From NCBI RefSeq assembly GCF_043789415.1, contig NZ_JBDLLW010000001.1:1674001-1738000 (forward strand): a DNA stretch of 64,000 bases, in the 5' to 3' direction. Both the position numbers and the translations under genes were made by a program. The notes beneath the pieces were generated by a model. It saw nothing but the letters and a program-made list of their open reading frames with translations, ran no database searches and was not told where the DNA came from. Source of the stretch: Renibacterium sp043789415 (GTDB taxonomy: Bacteria > Actinomycetota > Actinomycetes > Actinomycetales > Micrococcaceae). Positions 1 through 8,818 of this stretch are shown piece after piece. Numbering within the stretch: the first letter of the stretch is position 1; the number at the start of each line of letters is the position of its first letter.

Positions 1-1199
1 GTCTCGAAATCGAAGATCGTCCGGCTGCCTTCTGGAGCGAGTCCGCTCCCGGTGCCTGCTTCACGAGGATGATTACCGCCACCGAGCAAGAAGCTGAGGT
101 AGCTGGAATTGATCACGAAGTTGGGTGAGACGAGGCTGCCAACCGCTGAATCCGTGCCGAGATAGCTGTTTACCAGCCCACGACCAGCAAAACCGCTGAC
201 AGCTTGCTGCTGCGGTAAGGCACCAGTGGCTGGTGCCGTGCCGAAAGGCCCGCCCGCCGGGCTAACCTGATCATTCGTCACCTTCCAGCCCTGATAATTG
301 CCACTCTCAAAATCCCATAGAGGCGCATTCGGTGGCACCGCAACGGGCTGAGCCGGATCCTCCTTGAAACTCGAGCCATCGAAGTCTCCGACGATATAGG
401 ACTGCTGAGAAGCTGAAGTGCTCAGCGCGATCACCCATTTGGTGCGCGAATCATTCCCGTCGAGTTTGATCGGGTAAAGATCCGGGCACTCCCAGAAACC
501 ACCCACCGTATTCGAAGTGAAGGTGCTCATATAGGTCCAGGTCTTCAGATCCGATGAACGATTCAGGATCACCCGGGAGGCATCAGCCTCAACCGCTGCC
601 ATCACCCAGTAGCCGGTGCTCTGATCGCCGTACCAGAAGACCTTCGGATCCCGATAGTCATTGCGTCCTCGATCATTGACCGGGTTACCCGAGTACTTCG
701 TCCAGGTTTTTCCCTCGTCGAGACTGTACGCCAGGGACTGCGCCTGCCGATTGCCGTGAACCGGATCATTCTGATAGGCGCTGGTGTAGATCGCGACCAT
801 CGGGGGATTCTCTCGTGTGCCGAAGCCTGTGGTGTTGTTCCAGTCGATCACTGCCGAGCCCGAATAGATGAACTCATTGGCGGTGTTGGGAATGGCTACC
901 GGCTGCTCTTTCCAGTTGAGCAGATCGGTGGAGGTGGCATGCCCCCAGGACATATTGCCCCATTGATCACCCTGCGGATTATGTTGATAAAACATGTGAT
1001 AGGTGCCCTTGTAATAGAGCATTCCATTGGGGTCGTTCACCCAGTTCTTGGCTGGCGAGTAATGCAGATGCTGCCGGTAAGGCTCGTCTCCGACATTCGG
1101 AGAGGCGGCCTGCGCCACTGACACATTGACCCCGAAGGTCATGGTCAGCGCGACGGTCGTCACGGTGAGGTAGTTCAGGAAGGTTCGTTTTCTCGACAT
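1..1199 (-). CDS. Secreted GH32 levanase/inulinase-type beta-fructosidase (3' end outside window)
   Basis: Hydrolyses beta-fructosidic bonds in levan, inulin or sucrose outside the cell. About 399 residues are visible from an ATG at 1199. Residues 1-31 form a signal peptide ending AQA-A. Mature GH32 signatures follow: WVNDPNG (nucleophile Asp56), a downstream RDP motif (stabiliser Asp) and ECPDL (acid/base Glu237). The propeller domain is present and the C-terminal sandwich region runs off the window edge. It lies just downstream of, and codirectional with, a fructose-type ABC transporter and a LacI regulator, so it probably supplies fructose to that importer. Family assignment is firm; the choice among levanase, exo-inulinase and invertase is not resolvable from sequence alone. 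Confidence 0.93.
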   Translation of the reverse strand, partial: MSRKRTFLNYLTVTTVALTMTFGVNVSVAQAASPNVGDEPYRQHLHYSPAKNWVNDPNGMLYYKGTYHMFYQHNPQGDQWGNMSWGHATSTDLLNWKEQPVAIPNTANEFIYSGSAVIDWNNTTGFGTRENPPMVAIYTSAYQNDPVHGNRQAQSLAYSLDEGKTWTKYSGNPVNDRGRNDYRDPKVFWYGDQSTGYWVMAAVEADASRVILNRSSDLKTWTYMSTFTSNTVGGFWECPDLYPIKLDGNDSRTKWVIALSTSASQQSYIVGDFDGSSFKEDPAQPVAVPPNAPLWDFESGNYQGWKVTNDQVSPAGGPFGTAPATGALPQQQAVSGFAGRGLVNSYLGTDSAVGSLVSPNFVINSSYLSFLLGGGNHPREAGTGSGLAPEGSRTIFDFE

Positions 1200-1266
1200 T
1201 GAGCTAATTCCCTTGTGATCGGAAGTGCCGTGGTTAGAGGTGGTAAATCTGGACGGCGAGCGCAGA

Positions 1267-2067
1267 CTACTCGGTTTTCGCCCCCGTCATAATTGCTACT
1301 GCGTCAGTCATCGAATGCGATTGAGGGGTGATGGTTGCCGCCCGCTTGCCCAGTCGCTGGATATGAATGCGGTCGGCGACGTCGAAGACGTGCGGCATAT
1401 TGTGGCTGATCAGGATCACCGGAGTCCCCTTATCGCGGAGCGCACGGATCAGTTCGAGTACTTGATTGGATTCTCGGACGCCGAGTGCCGCCGTCGGTTC
1501 GTCGAGCACGACGACCTTGGAGCCGAAGGCAGCGGCACGGGCCACAGCAACGGCCTGGCGTTGCCCGCCCGAGAGGTTCTCCACCGGGACCGTGACGTCC
1601 TGCAGAGTGGAGATGCCCAGGTCAGTGAGACTCTGGCGAGCAGCCTCGCGCATCCGTTTGGTATCCATCATCCGGAAAACGGATCCCAGGATCCCCTTCT
1701 TCCTCAGCTCCCTGCCGAGGAAGAGGTTGGAAGCGACGTCGAGAGCAGAGGACACTGCGAGGTTCTGATAGACCGTCTCTATCCCCGCGGCGCGGGCATC
1801 CTGAGGACGTTTGAAGCTGACCGGGTTCCCATCGAGGAAGATCTCGCCTTTATCCGGAACCTCAGCACCCGTCAGACACTTGATCAGGGTTGACTTGCCC
1901 GCGCCGTTGTCGCCGATGATGGCGAGCACTTCGCCGGGATACAGCTCAAGGCTGACCCCATCGAGACCGACCACCCGGCCGAAGGTCTTCACGAGGTTCG
2001 AGGCGCTGAGCACCGCCGTGCGCGGCCCAGCGGATCCGGCGCTCTCCGCCAGCTGGGGAACAGTCAT
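1267..2067 (-). CDS. Fructose-type sugar ABC transporter, ATP-binding subunit (FrcA-like)
   Basis: ATPase that drives sugar import at the cytoplasmic face. It has a single ABC domain: Walker A GDNGAGKST, signature LSGGQRQ and Walker B VVVLDEPTAAL. This single-domain form fits the FrcA type; ribose-type RbsA proteins carry two fused ABC domains. The start chosen is the ATG at 2067, which overlaps the permease stop in an ATGA arrangement and follows a GGAAGG Shine-Dalgarno; an ATG at 2088 would add seven residues without better support. It is the third cistron after the binding protein and the permease. Confidence 0.93.
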   Translation of the reverse strand: MTVPQLAESAGSAGPRTAVLSASNLVKTFGRVVGLDGVSLELYPGEVLAIIGDNGAGKSTLIKCLTGAEVPDKGEIFLDGNPVSFKRPQDARAAGIETVYQNLAVSSALDVASNLFLGRELRKKGILGSVFRMMDTKRMREAARQSLTDLGISTLQDVTVPVENLSGGQRQAVAVARAAAFGSKVVVLDEPTAALGVRESNQVLELIRALRDKGTPVILISHNMPHVFDVADRIHIQRLGKRAATITPQSHSMTDAVAIMTGAKTE

Positions 2068-3110
2068 TTGCGTACCTTCCGAATCCATTGGTCCACTGAA
2101 ACAGCCACGATGACGAGAACTCCCACGGCCAGGGTCTGGTACAGCACATCCAGGCCGGCAAGCGATAAGCCATTCCGGAAGACCCCGACGATCAACGCAC
2201 CCAGCAGGGTTCCCCAGACCGTGCCGCGGCCACCGAAAAGGCTGGTACCACCGATCACCACGGCGGTGATCGAATCCAGGTTCAGATCGACGCCGGCATT
2301 GGGGCTCGCCGCGTTACTGCGACCGATCTGAATCCAGGCTCCTAAAGCGAGGATCGCGCCGGCAGCGAGATAGACGCTCAGTAGCACCTTATTGACTGGA
2401 ATACCCGCCAACCGTGCTGACTCCTTATCGTCGCCGACGGAGTAAACATGACGCCCCCAAGCTGTTCTGCCCAGGATGAAGGCCAGAAGGATGTAGAGAA
2501 GCAGCATGATGATCACACCGAAACTGATCCGAACCCCTACCACCTCAAAGGTCTGACCGGTGAAGGTCAGCAACTTGGGCATATTCGTGCCGCGAACCGT
2601 GGCACCGTTCGAGTACAGCAGGGTTAGCGCAACGAAGACGTTCAGGGTACCGAGTGTGACGATGAACGGTGGTAGCCGCAGCACGGTGACCAGCAGTCCA
2701 TTGAGCGCTCCGGCGGCCAAGCCGACAACCAGGCCGACAACAAGCGCAAAAGGAGCAGGTAAGCCGTTATTCGTCGCGCTCTGCGCAATCACCATGGAAG
2801 TCAGTACCATCACCGCGCCGACCGAAAGATCGATGCCAGCGGTCAGAATCACCAGGGTCTGGGCCACCGCGAGGGTGCCGACCACGGCGACCTGCTGAGT
2901 GATCAGTGAGAGATTCGACGGCGCCAGGAAGCGATCATTGAGCAAGCCGAAGACGATGACAGCAAGTACCAGGACGATTGCCGGGCTGAGCGCGGGGAAG
3001 CGATGCAGCGTATGACGAATACGATCGAGCGGCGTGCGCCGATCGAGAAAATTTGACGCGAGATCGACTGTGCCTGGTGAGGTCAGTGAACTATTGTCTG
3101 GCAGACTCAC
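2064..3110 (-). CDS. Fructose-type sugar ABC transporter, permease (FrcC-like)
   Basis: Membrane channel of the importer, of the RbsC/FrcC branched permease family. The 348-residue protein has a hydrophilic N-terminus of about 40 residues followed by many hydrophobic helices. The family motif GIDLSVGA (about residue 112) and the cytoplasmic ATPase-contact loop around residues 220-240 are present. It starts at GTG 3110 behind a clear AAGGAG. It sits between the binding-protein gene and the ATPase gene, with an ATGA overlap into the latter. Substrate is inferred from the FrcB-like binding protein and the neighbouring fructosidase. Confidence 0.92.
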   Translation of the reverse strand: MSLPDNSSLTSPGTVDLASNFLDRRTPLDRIRHTLHRFPALSPAIVLVLAVIVFGLLNDRFLAPSNLSLITQQVAVVGTLAVAQTLVILTAGIDLSVGAVMVLTSMVIAQSATNNGLPAPFALVVGLVVGLAAGALNGLLVTVLRLPPFIVTLGTLNVFVALTLLYSNGATVRGTNMPKLLTFTGQTFEVVGVRISFGVIIMLLLYILLAFILGRTAWGRHVYSVGDDKESARLAGIPVNKVLLSVYLAAGAILALGAWIQIGRSNAASPNAGVDLNLDSITAVVIGGTSLFGGRGTVWGTLLGALIVGVFRNGLSLAGLDVLYQTLAVGVLVIVAVSVDQWIRKVRK

Positions 3111-3208
3111 AAAAACTCCTTTTGCTTCTTAGCAGTGAAGCCGAAACGGCTGGCTGCGGGCAAGGTTCTCAGAGCCGACCGCCCGCAGTCAGCCACTCAG
3201 CGCGAAGT

Positions 3209-4309
3209 CTAGCCCCAGCAAACTTTCTGAGCCGCGGCGCTGTCAATGCTCTTCACTCCGTCGACCGGCTTATCGGTCACCAGTGCTACCCCGGTATCGA
3301 AGAAGTTCAAACCGGCGCTCGTGGTCGGCTTCTCCCCTCCCTTGGCAAGCTTGGCGATCGCCTCGACACCGAGCTTGGCCATCTTCACCGGATATTGCTG
3401 GCTGGTGGCACCGATGACGCCCTCTTTGACGTTCTTTACCCCGGCACAACCGCCGTCGATCGACACCAGCAGCACGTCTTTTTCTTTGCCGACGGCCTGC
3501 AAGGCTTGATACGCACCATAGGCGGCGGGTTCGTTGATGGTGTAGACCACATTGATATTGGGGTTCTTCGACAGCAGTGTCTCCATAGCGGTACGACCGC
3601 CGTCTTCATTGCCCTGAGTAGCCTCATTGCCGACGATCTCGTAGCTGCCCTTGGAGTACGAACCGGTTTTCGCTTCATCTCCGTTGACGTTCTTATTGGC
3701 GACGTCGATTCCCATTCCGGTCAGGAAGCCCTGATCGCGGCTGTAGTCGACCGAGACCACTTTGTCGCTGAAGAGGTCAAGCAGCGCAATGGTCGCTTTC
3801 TTGCCCTTCAGCTGGGCGGCCGTCCATTCACCGATTGCCACCCCCGCCGCGTGGTTGTCAGTGGCGAAGGTGATGTCCACCGCGTCGGCCGGGTCAGGAG
3901 CGGTGTCCAGGGCGATCACGAAGAGCCCCGCATTGCGAGCCTTCTGAATGGCATCGACCACTGATGGACCATTGGGAGTGATCAGAATGCCTTTGTCGCC
4001 CTTGGAGATGGCGTTCTCAATCGCTTGGATCTGAGTGTCCTCGTCACCATCAGCTTTGCCAGCGGCCAGGGTGAGATCCACTCCCTGCTCCTGAGCCGCG
4101 GTCTTTGCGCCGTCCTGCATTGCTACGAAGAACGGATTCGTGGTGGTTTTGACGATCAGGCTGACGCCGACCTTGCCGCCGGACTCTCCGCCGGTGCCGC
4201 CGTCATTAGCACTCGAACAAGCTGTTAGACCCAGCCCGGCAAGCACTGCTATTGAACTGATGGCGATGATTCGCTTTCCTGAGCTACTGCGAGTCTTGGT
4301 TTTCAACAT
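3209..4309 (-). CDS. Sugar-binding lipoprotein of the ABC transporter (FrcB-like)
   Basis: Captures sugar outside the membrane and delivers it to the permease. The 366-residue protein has a lipoprotein signal with lipobox LTAC (Cys about residue 31), then a periplasmic-binding-protein-I fold beginning VGVSLIVKTTTNPFF. Motifs TNPFF, DTAPDPADAVDITFATDN and SIDGGC closely resemble fructose-binding FrcB proteins. First gene of the transport operon. Two operator-like sites (4346-4357 and 4425-4436) lie upstream, matching a site before the adjacent LacI gene, so induction by release of that repressor is likely. Exact ligand (fructose versus another hexose) is inference. Confidence 0.92.
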   Translation of the reverse strand: MLKTKTRSSSGKRIIAISSIAVLAGLGLTACSSANDGGTGGESGGKVGVSLIVKTTTNPFFVAMQDGAKTAAQEQGVDLTLAAGKADGDEDTQIQAIENAISKGDKGILITPNGPSVVDAIQKARNAGLFVIALDTAPDPADAVDITFATDNHAAGVAIGEWTAAQLKGKKATIALLDLFSDKVVSVDYSRDQGFLTGMGIDVANKNVNGDEAKTGSYSKGSYEIVGNEATQGNEDGGRTAMETLLSKNPNINVVYTINEPAAYGAYQALQAVGKEKDVLLVSIDGGCAGVKNVKEGVIGATSQQYPVKMAKLGVEAIAKLAKGGEKPTTSAGLNFFDTGVALVTDKPVDGVKSIDSAAAQKVCWG

Positions 4310-4345
4310 TGAAGGTTCCCTTGACGAGGCTAGGCATAAACTGTG

Positions 4346-4357
4346 GACAACGGTGTC
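4346..4357. promoter_or_regulatory. Candidate LacI-family operator upstream of the sugar-binding protein gene
   Basis: GACAACGGTGTC, an imperfect dyad with GACA/TGTC arms, 37 bp before the start of the binding-protein gene. It is the exact reverse complement of the 12-mer found upstream of the LacI gene (5628-5639). LacI proteins bind such dyads; assignment to this regulator is inferred from proximity. Confidence 0.65.
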
Positions 4358-4424
4358 ATAAGAAGTTTTAGACCATTGATCCCCACCAAGTCAAGCCTTA
4401 TGGCTGACAACCCAACTTCCAGCT

Positions 4425-4436
4425 GACACCGTTAGC
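4425..4436. promoter_or_regulatory. Second candidate operator of the fructose operon
   Basis: GACACCGTTAGC matches the 12-mer GACACCGTTGTC at 10 of 12 positions and lies 68-79 bp upstream of the 4346-4357 copy, in the promoter region of the transport operon. Confidence 0.45.
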
Positions 4437-4507
4437 AGGGGATTTTTCACTGGCGGTCACGGTGACTGCCGGGGCAACCCCCGCACTTGCACAATAGCCT
4501 AGACGCT

Positions 4508-5566
4508 TTAAGCTTCAATTGCTCGAATTTCTCCCGAACCCCGGGCAATCAATCGAGTGGGAACCACTTCAGAACGCGCGGGCGAATTATCGCCCTCTAG
4601 CCGCTCGAATACTCGTTGAGCCGCCAGCTGGCCGATCCGGTAAGGGTCCTGCGCCACTACTGAAACGGCCGGGCTAAGTGCGTCCGCGAGCAAGAAATCA
4701 TCAAAGCCGATCAGAGCCACCCGATGACTCGCATTGATCTCGCGCAGCGCCCGAACAGTGCCGACAGTGATCAGGTTCTGACTGCTGAAGATCGCCGAAG
4801 GAGGATCTTCTCCGCTCATCATCTCGAGGACTCGGCGGCGGGCCGCCTCTTCATCGTTCAGATCTTCGATCATCGTGGCTAGCCCAGTGGAGACTCCGGC
4901 CTTCCCCAGCTCCTGAAGAAAACCCCGGTGCCGCTGCTTTTCGGTCCAGATATTCTTTTTGTCACCCAGAAAGGCGATCCTGCGATGGCCGCGCTCGAGC
5001 AAGTGACGGGTGGCCTGAGCGGCGCCGTTGACGTTATCGCTCACCACGGAGTCCGCTTCGAGACCGATGGGTTCACGATCGATGAACACCATGGGGGTGC
5101 CTCGCTCGAACTCAGGGAACAGATAGGCCTGAGTCTCGGTGGCGGTGGTGAGGATCAAACTATCGACGCGACGTCGTAAAAAGGTTTCGACGATGCCCCG
5201 TTCCCGGACTGCCTCTTCATCGAGGCTCGAGGCGAAGACAGCGGTGCCGCGAGCCATCGCTTCATCTTCCACCGCGCGATGGATCATGCCGTAGAAAGGG
5301 TTGGCGACGCTTCCCACCAGCAAGCCCAGAGTATGGGTTCTCCTATCGCTGCGCCGCATATTACCGGCCTGAAAATCAGGCCGGTAATCGAGCTGCTTAG
5401 CTGCTGCCTGGACTTTTCGGATGGTCGCTTCAGAGACATTGGGTTCTTCATTGATCACCCGGGAGACCGTTTTGAGGCCGACGCCGGCCAGCGCCGCGAC
5501 CTGGCGCATCGTGGCTCGCTGCCTGATATTTGTCCGTTGCGTGAAATCCTTTGAGAGAGACGTCAT
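4508..5566 (-). CDS. LacI-family transcriptional regulator of the fructan/fructose locus
   Basis: DNA-binding repressor with a sugar-sensing domain. Of 352 residues, about 18-75 form the LacI helix-turn-helix (TMRQVAALAGVGLKTVSRVIN), followed by the hinge and a periplasmic-binding-like effector domain (GLLVGSVANPFYGMI onward). The N-terminus is about 15 residues longer than typical; a later start is possible. It is codirectional with the fructose operon, from which it is separated by 198 bp. A 12-bp operator-like dyad 62 bp upstream of its own start is repeated before the transporter operon, which suggests autoregulation plus control of the operon. Confidence 0.92.
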   Translation of the reverse strand: MTSLSKDFTQRTNIRQRATMRQVAALAGVGLKTVSRVINEEPNVSEATIRKVQAAAKQLDYRPDFQAGNMRRSDRRTHTLGLLVGSVANPFYGMIHRAVEDEAMARGTAVFASSLDEEAVRERGIVETFLRRRVDSLILTTATETQAYLFPEFERGTPMVFIDREPIGLEADSVVSDNVNGAAQATRHLLERGHRRIAFLGDKKNIWTEKQRHRGFLQELGKAGVSTGLATMIEDLNDEEAARRRVLEMMSGEDPPSAIFSSQNLITVGTVRALREINASHRVALIGFDDFLLADALSPAVSVVAQDPYRIGQLAAQRVFERLEGDNSPARSEVVPTRLIARGSGEIRAIEA

Positions 5567-5627
5567 CAGGATTCCTCACATTCAAAGTTCTCTTAACTTG
5601 ATACGGACTAAACGATCAAATATCGAC

Positions 5628-5639
5628 GACACCGTTGTC
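5628..5639. promoter_or_regulatory. Candidate autoregulatory operator upstream of the LacI gene
   Basis: GACACCGTTGTC, identical on the opposite strand to 4346-4357. It lies 62 bp upstream of the LacI start codon. Confidence 0.6.
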
Positions 5640-6496
5640 AACAACACGGGACGCTAGCATGATCTATTTCAATAATCTACAGCGATGAGATCACAAACCT
5701 GCAACTGAAGTTCCCTCAAGCGGGGTCACGAAATTCATCATGCAAGAAATAGAGGTGAGTCATTGCCGCCCCTATGGAGCCGCTCTGCCTCCATTCAGCA
5801 ACTTCTTGTCAGCAGATCTCAGCCCCCGCGATAGCTGCCCTCAGTTCGACCCGGAGGCCTACGACTGCTCGGTTCAGGCGCTGATTGCCTGCGCGGAAAT
5901 CCGGAGCATTTGTCACAACACTGAATAAGAATTAAATATCCTCCGCTGGAAAAATTTGAATCTCTGGAGACGATAGCTCGATTTCCTTCAGGGAAATATT
6001 CCTGAAAAGAAAAATAAATACCATGAAATGGACCAAAACAAACAAAAAATAATATCTCTTTCGAATCGCTAAATACAAGAATTTAGTTTCTGCTTCCATC
6101 TTCATCGACATCACGCTCAAGACACCAGACCTCATCCACCCTGCCGCGCCGCCCAGGAGAACCACTCGAAGCTATTCAAAGCTGAATCCATTCGCGAGCC
6201 TCAGCTCCGCCAGCTTCGCTCGAGCACTCCCTGGGGAGGCACAGCTCTAGCGTCCGCGAAGTGCTGAGAATCCGCATCTCACGTCTACTTCCTCCCATTA
6301 GTCCCTCTGAAAGAGTTTCAACGAAGATCGATATATATCGCATTTGGATGATTTTTACTGCACCTTAAGCACGATTTCACAGCTCGTCTCGATACTTTAT
6401 CGACGACGATTGGTAGCTTTTAGTTGTTTTGGAGCGTTGCGTGGTTTGTTTGACTGTTTTATGCGTATTATGCGGGGGGTTGGTGTTTTGTTTGGT
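5640..6496. other. Gene-poor, partly A+T-rich intergenic segment
   Basis: No convincing gene. About 5930-6110 is markedly A+T-rich and holds a 77-codon minus-strand ORF (5932-6165) whose product would have one hydrophobic stretch, but it lacks a good ribosome-binding site. A perfect 12-bp palindrome CGATATATATCG lies at 6329-6340. A hairpin with arms around 6384-6394 and 6398-6409 (one bulged base) lies 100 bp upstream of the LuxR gene. The last 100 bases are unusually T/G-rich. The region probably includes the promoter of the downstream regulator. Confidence 0.5.
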
Positions 6497-6510
6497 AGGT
6501 GGAGGTTTTT

Positions 6511-8658
6511 GTGGTCAAAGTTAAGAGTGTTTTGGCTTGGCTGGGGTCCACGGCGGGTGTGGAGTTAGGATTTGCCCCGCATATTGCGGGCAGGCTTTTT
6601 GGATTATTAGGAGGCGACGAAGTCGCGGTAGCCGAAGTCGGTGCAAAGCTGTCTGCCGCACAGCGGGCTGGGCAGGTCATGTTGCCCGACCCCCTGCCCG
6701 TAGTGCCCGCCGTTCTGGATGCTGTGGGCGACGTCGTGGACGGACTCACTGAAACCGAGCGAGCGGTGTTGTTACGAGCCGGGGTGGCAGTATTTCGAAA
6801 GACCCCGGTATTGCTGAATGCCTGTGGCCTCGGCATGGCCGAAGTAGCTTCGGGGCAAGTAGCTGTGCTGCTGCGTTTTGTCGCCGGTGGTTTCTCCTTC
6901 GTCGATCAGCGAGTACGTGCAGTGGTGCACGAACAAGCCAGCTTGAGTGAACGAAGCACCGCGCACGGTGATCTCTACCGAGCTTTTCAAGCCGCGGGCG
7001 AAGCCGAGATAGCGAATTGGCATCGCACCCTGAGTGCTGTCGAGGGCGAGCAGGACGTCACTGCAGGCTTACTGGAGTTGGCCCGCTCGGCGCTCAAGCG
7101 CGGCAAGGCCGACTGGGCTCATGCGGTGAGCCGAGAAGCAGCCTGCCGGGCATCCGCTGAATTAGCCGACGAAGCACGGCTCCTAGCGGCGGAAACCGCT
7201 CTACAGTCCGGTTGCTTGCTCGACGCAATGCATTGGGCCTCCTCCTTGACCTCAGTGCCGAGCACTCCGGCATTTCGGGATCCGGTTTCTGGCACTCCAA
7301 CCCCCGGCATCCCGATCACGGTTTCCGGAAGTCAAACCGCGGATTCAATGGTTCAGCCCTCGACGCTAGCCTCAAGCGTGCTGACAGCCCAGCCTTCAGC
7401 CGATGAGCCGATCTCCAGCGAAGCGGAAGAATTGCTGAGTTATCTGGACGATTTCGTCACCGGGAGGCTGCCTAAGGCGCTGATCGAGAATCTTGAGCAT
7501 TCCGAGAATTCAACGAGCAGTCTGACGATTGAATATGAGCGCGCCGCTCACGCATTCCGACTCGCTGAGAAAGATGCTTTTGAACCCGCGATAAAACTTC
7601 TGGCGGAGGAAAGCGATCTGGCGAGCTCGGTTTTATCGTTGGATTGGTCCGACTGGTCCGGCTGGCCTGATATTCCGACGCCGATCGGAGCTGCGGTACG
7701 TGGAGTGGCCCGCGCTTTGGTTTATTACTGGGCCGGGAACCTCAGGGCCTCCGAGGTGGAGCTTTCTCGCGCAGCTTTGAGTTATCCGGTGGGCTCCATC
7801 TTCGGGCGAATCGCCTGTCAGCTGGCCCGACGGCTGGATATCGACATCAGAGGCACGGTCGGACCGCTCGCCGAGACCCTGACTCAGGATTCTCCGTTCA
7901 CGCCCGTGGGCCGGATCGGCTCTTTACTCGATCGGGCGGTGCTGACCTACCTTCAAGGTCGTTCTTCAGAGTCGCAAAGTCTCTTGGCCTTCGCAGCGGA
8001 ACGAATCGATCCGCGGGCGCCCCGGGTATATCTGCCGCAATTGGACAGCCCGCTGGATTTCGCGGATTCCGTGGTGGTGGGTCGTTCCGAACGGCAGCGC
8101 GAGTTCTGCAGGCTACGAAGCAAAATCTCGGTCAGTACCCTTGAGGACCTGCTGGCCTTAGCTGCTGATTGCGTGAAGCTCAGCCGTGGACAAGTCTCTG
8201 CTTTTGAGCGAGGACGCACCGAGCTGGAATTGGGCAGGGCCTTCGATCAGCACGATCAGCACGAGCTGGCCAAAGGACATTTCCTGATTGCCTCCTACGC
8301 TTTCGAGGAAGCCGGCGCAAGGGCTTGGCGGGCGGCGGCGGATCGTGAACTAGTCACTTCTCAGCAGCAACCTCAAGGCCTGACTCGACCGGAGCCTCTC
8401 TCCGGCGCCCTCCCGGCAGAGGCCTCTCACAACGCCGAAACCGAAGTGCTGCCGGAGTGGACTAAAAACCTCACCGAACGTGAAACCGAAGTGGCAAGGC
8501 TGGTGGCAACGGGTTTGCCCAATCGCGAGGTCGCCCATCAACTTCACCTCTCGGTGCGCACCGTGGAGGTGCATTTGAGCCGGATCTTCGCCAAACTGGG
8601 GTTGCGCTCGCGGGTTGAACTCACCATTCAGGCGCACCATAAGAACCCCAACCCCTGA
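6511..8658 (+). CDS. LuxR-type regulator, LAL-like architecture without a P-loop ATPase domain
   Basis: Probable transcription factor of 715 residues. The C-terminal 60 residues are a GerE/LuxR helix-turn-helix (LTERETEVARLVATG, then SVRTVEVHLSRIFAKLGL). The middle is helical with TPR-like character; the segment starting about residue 150 resembles the region after the NTPase in MalT/LAL regulators. No Walker A motif is visible, unlike the LAL protein at 24113-27085, so the signalling domain is either lost or highly divergent. The start is GTG 6511, preceded by GGAGG at 6501-6505; a GTG at 6499 is in frame but lies inside that Shine-Dalgarno. A chitinase gene follows 160 bp downstream; regulation of it is possible but unproven. 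Confidence 0.8.
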   Translation: MVKVKSVLAWLGSTAGVELGFAPHIAGRLFGLLGGDEVAVAEVGAKLSAAQRAGQVMLPDPLPVVPAVLDAVGDVVDGLTETERAVLLRAGVAVFRKTPVLLNACGLGMAEVASGQVAVLLRFVAGGFSFVDQRVRAVVHEQASLSERSTAHGDLYRAFQAAGEAEIANWHRTLSAVEGEQDVTAGLLELARSALKRGKADWAHAVSREAACRASAELADEARLLAAETALQSGCLLDAMHWASSLTSVPSTPAFRDPVSGTPTPGIPITVSGSQTADSMVQPSTLASSVLTAQPSADEPISSEAEELLSYLDDFVTGRLPKALIENLEHSENSTSSLTIEYERAAHAFRLAEKDAFEPAIKLLAEESDLASSVLSLDWSDWSGWPDIPTPIGAAVRGVARALVYYWAGNLRASEVELSRAALSYPVGSIFGRIACQLARRLDIDIRGTVGPLAETLTQDSPFTPVGRIGSLLDRAVLTYLQGRSSESQSLLAFAAERIDPRAPRVYLPQLDSPLDFADSVVVGRSERQREFCRLRSKISVSTLEDLLALAADCVKLSRGQVSAFERGRTELELGRAFDQHDQHELAKGHFLIASYAFEEAGARAWRAAADRELVTSQQQPQGLTRPEPLSGALPAEASHNAETEVLPEWTKNLTERETEVARLVATGLPNREVAHQLHLSVRTVEVHLSRIFAKLGLRSRVELTIQAHHKNPNP

Positions 8659-8678
8659 GGGCGAATACGCAGCAAAGG

Positions 8679-8699
8679 TAAGTGTTTTCACTTATTTTT
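8679..8699 (+). terminator. Intrinsic terminator after the LuxR gene
   Basis: TAAGTG-TTTT-CACTTA stem-loop followed by five T residues, 20 bp after the stop codon. Confidence 0.7.
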
Positions 8700-8818
8700 G
8701 GCAGTAGTCTGAGCGGATTCTATGTGGATTGTACGGACGACGGGGTTCTTTCCGCTCCCTATTCTGAGGGGAACCGGTTCGGACCTCCGTTGCCGGTCCA
8801 TCGAAAAGAAGGTCGGAT

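Noticed and set aside
5932..6165. 77-codon minus-strand ORF in the A+T-rich region
   Set aside because: One hydrophobic stretch but no good Shine-Dalgarno and no recognisable family; kept only as a remark.
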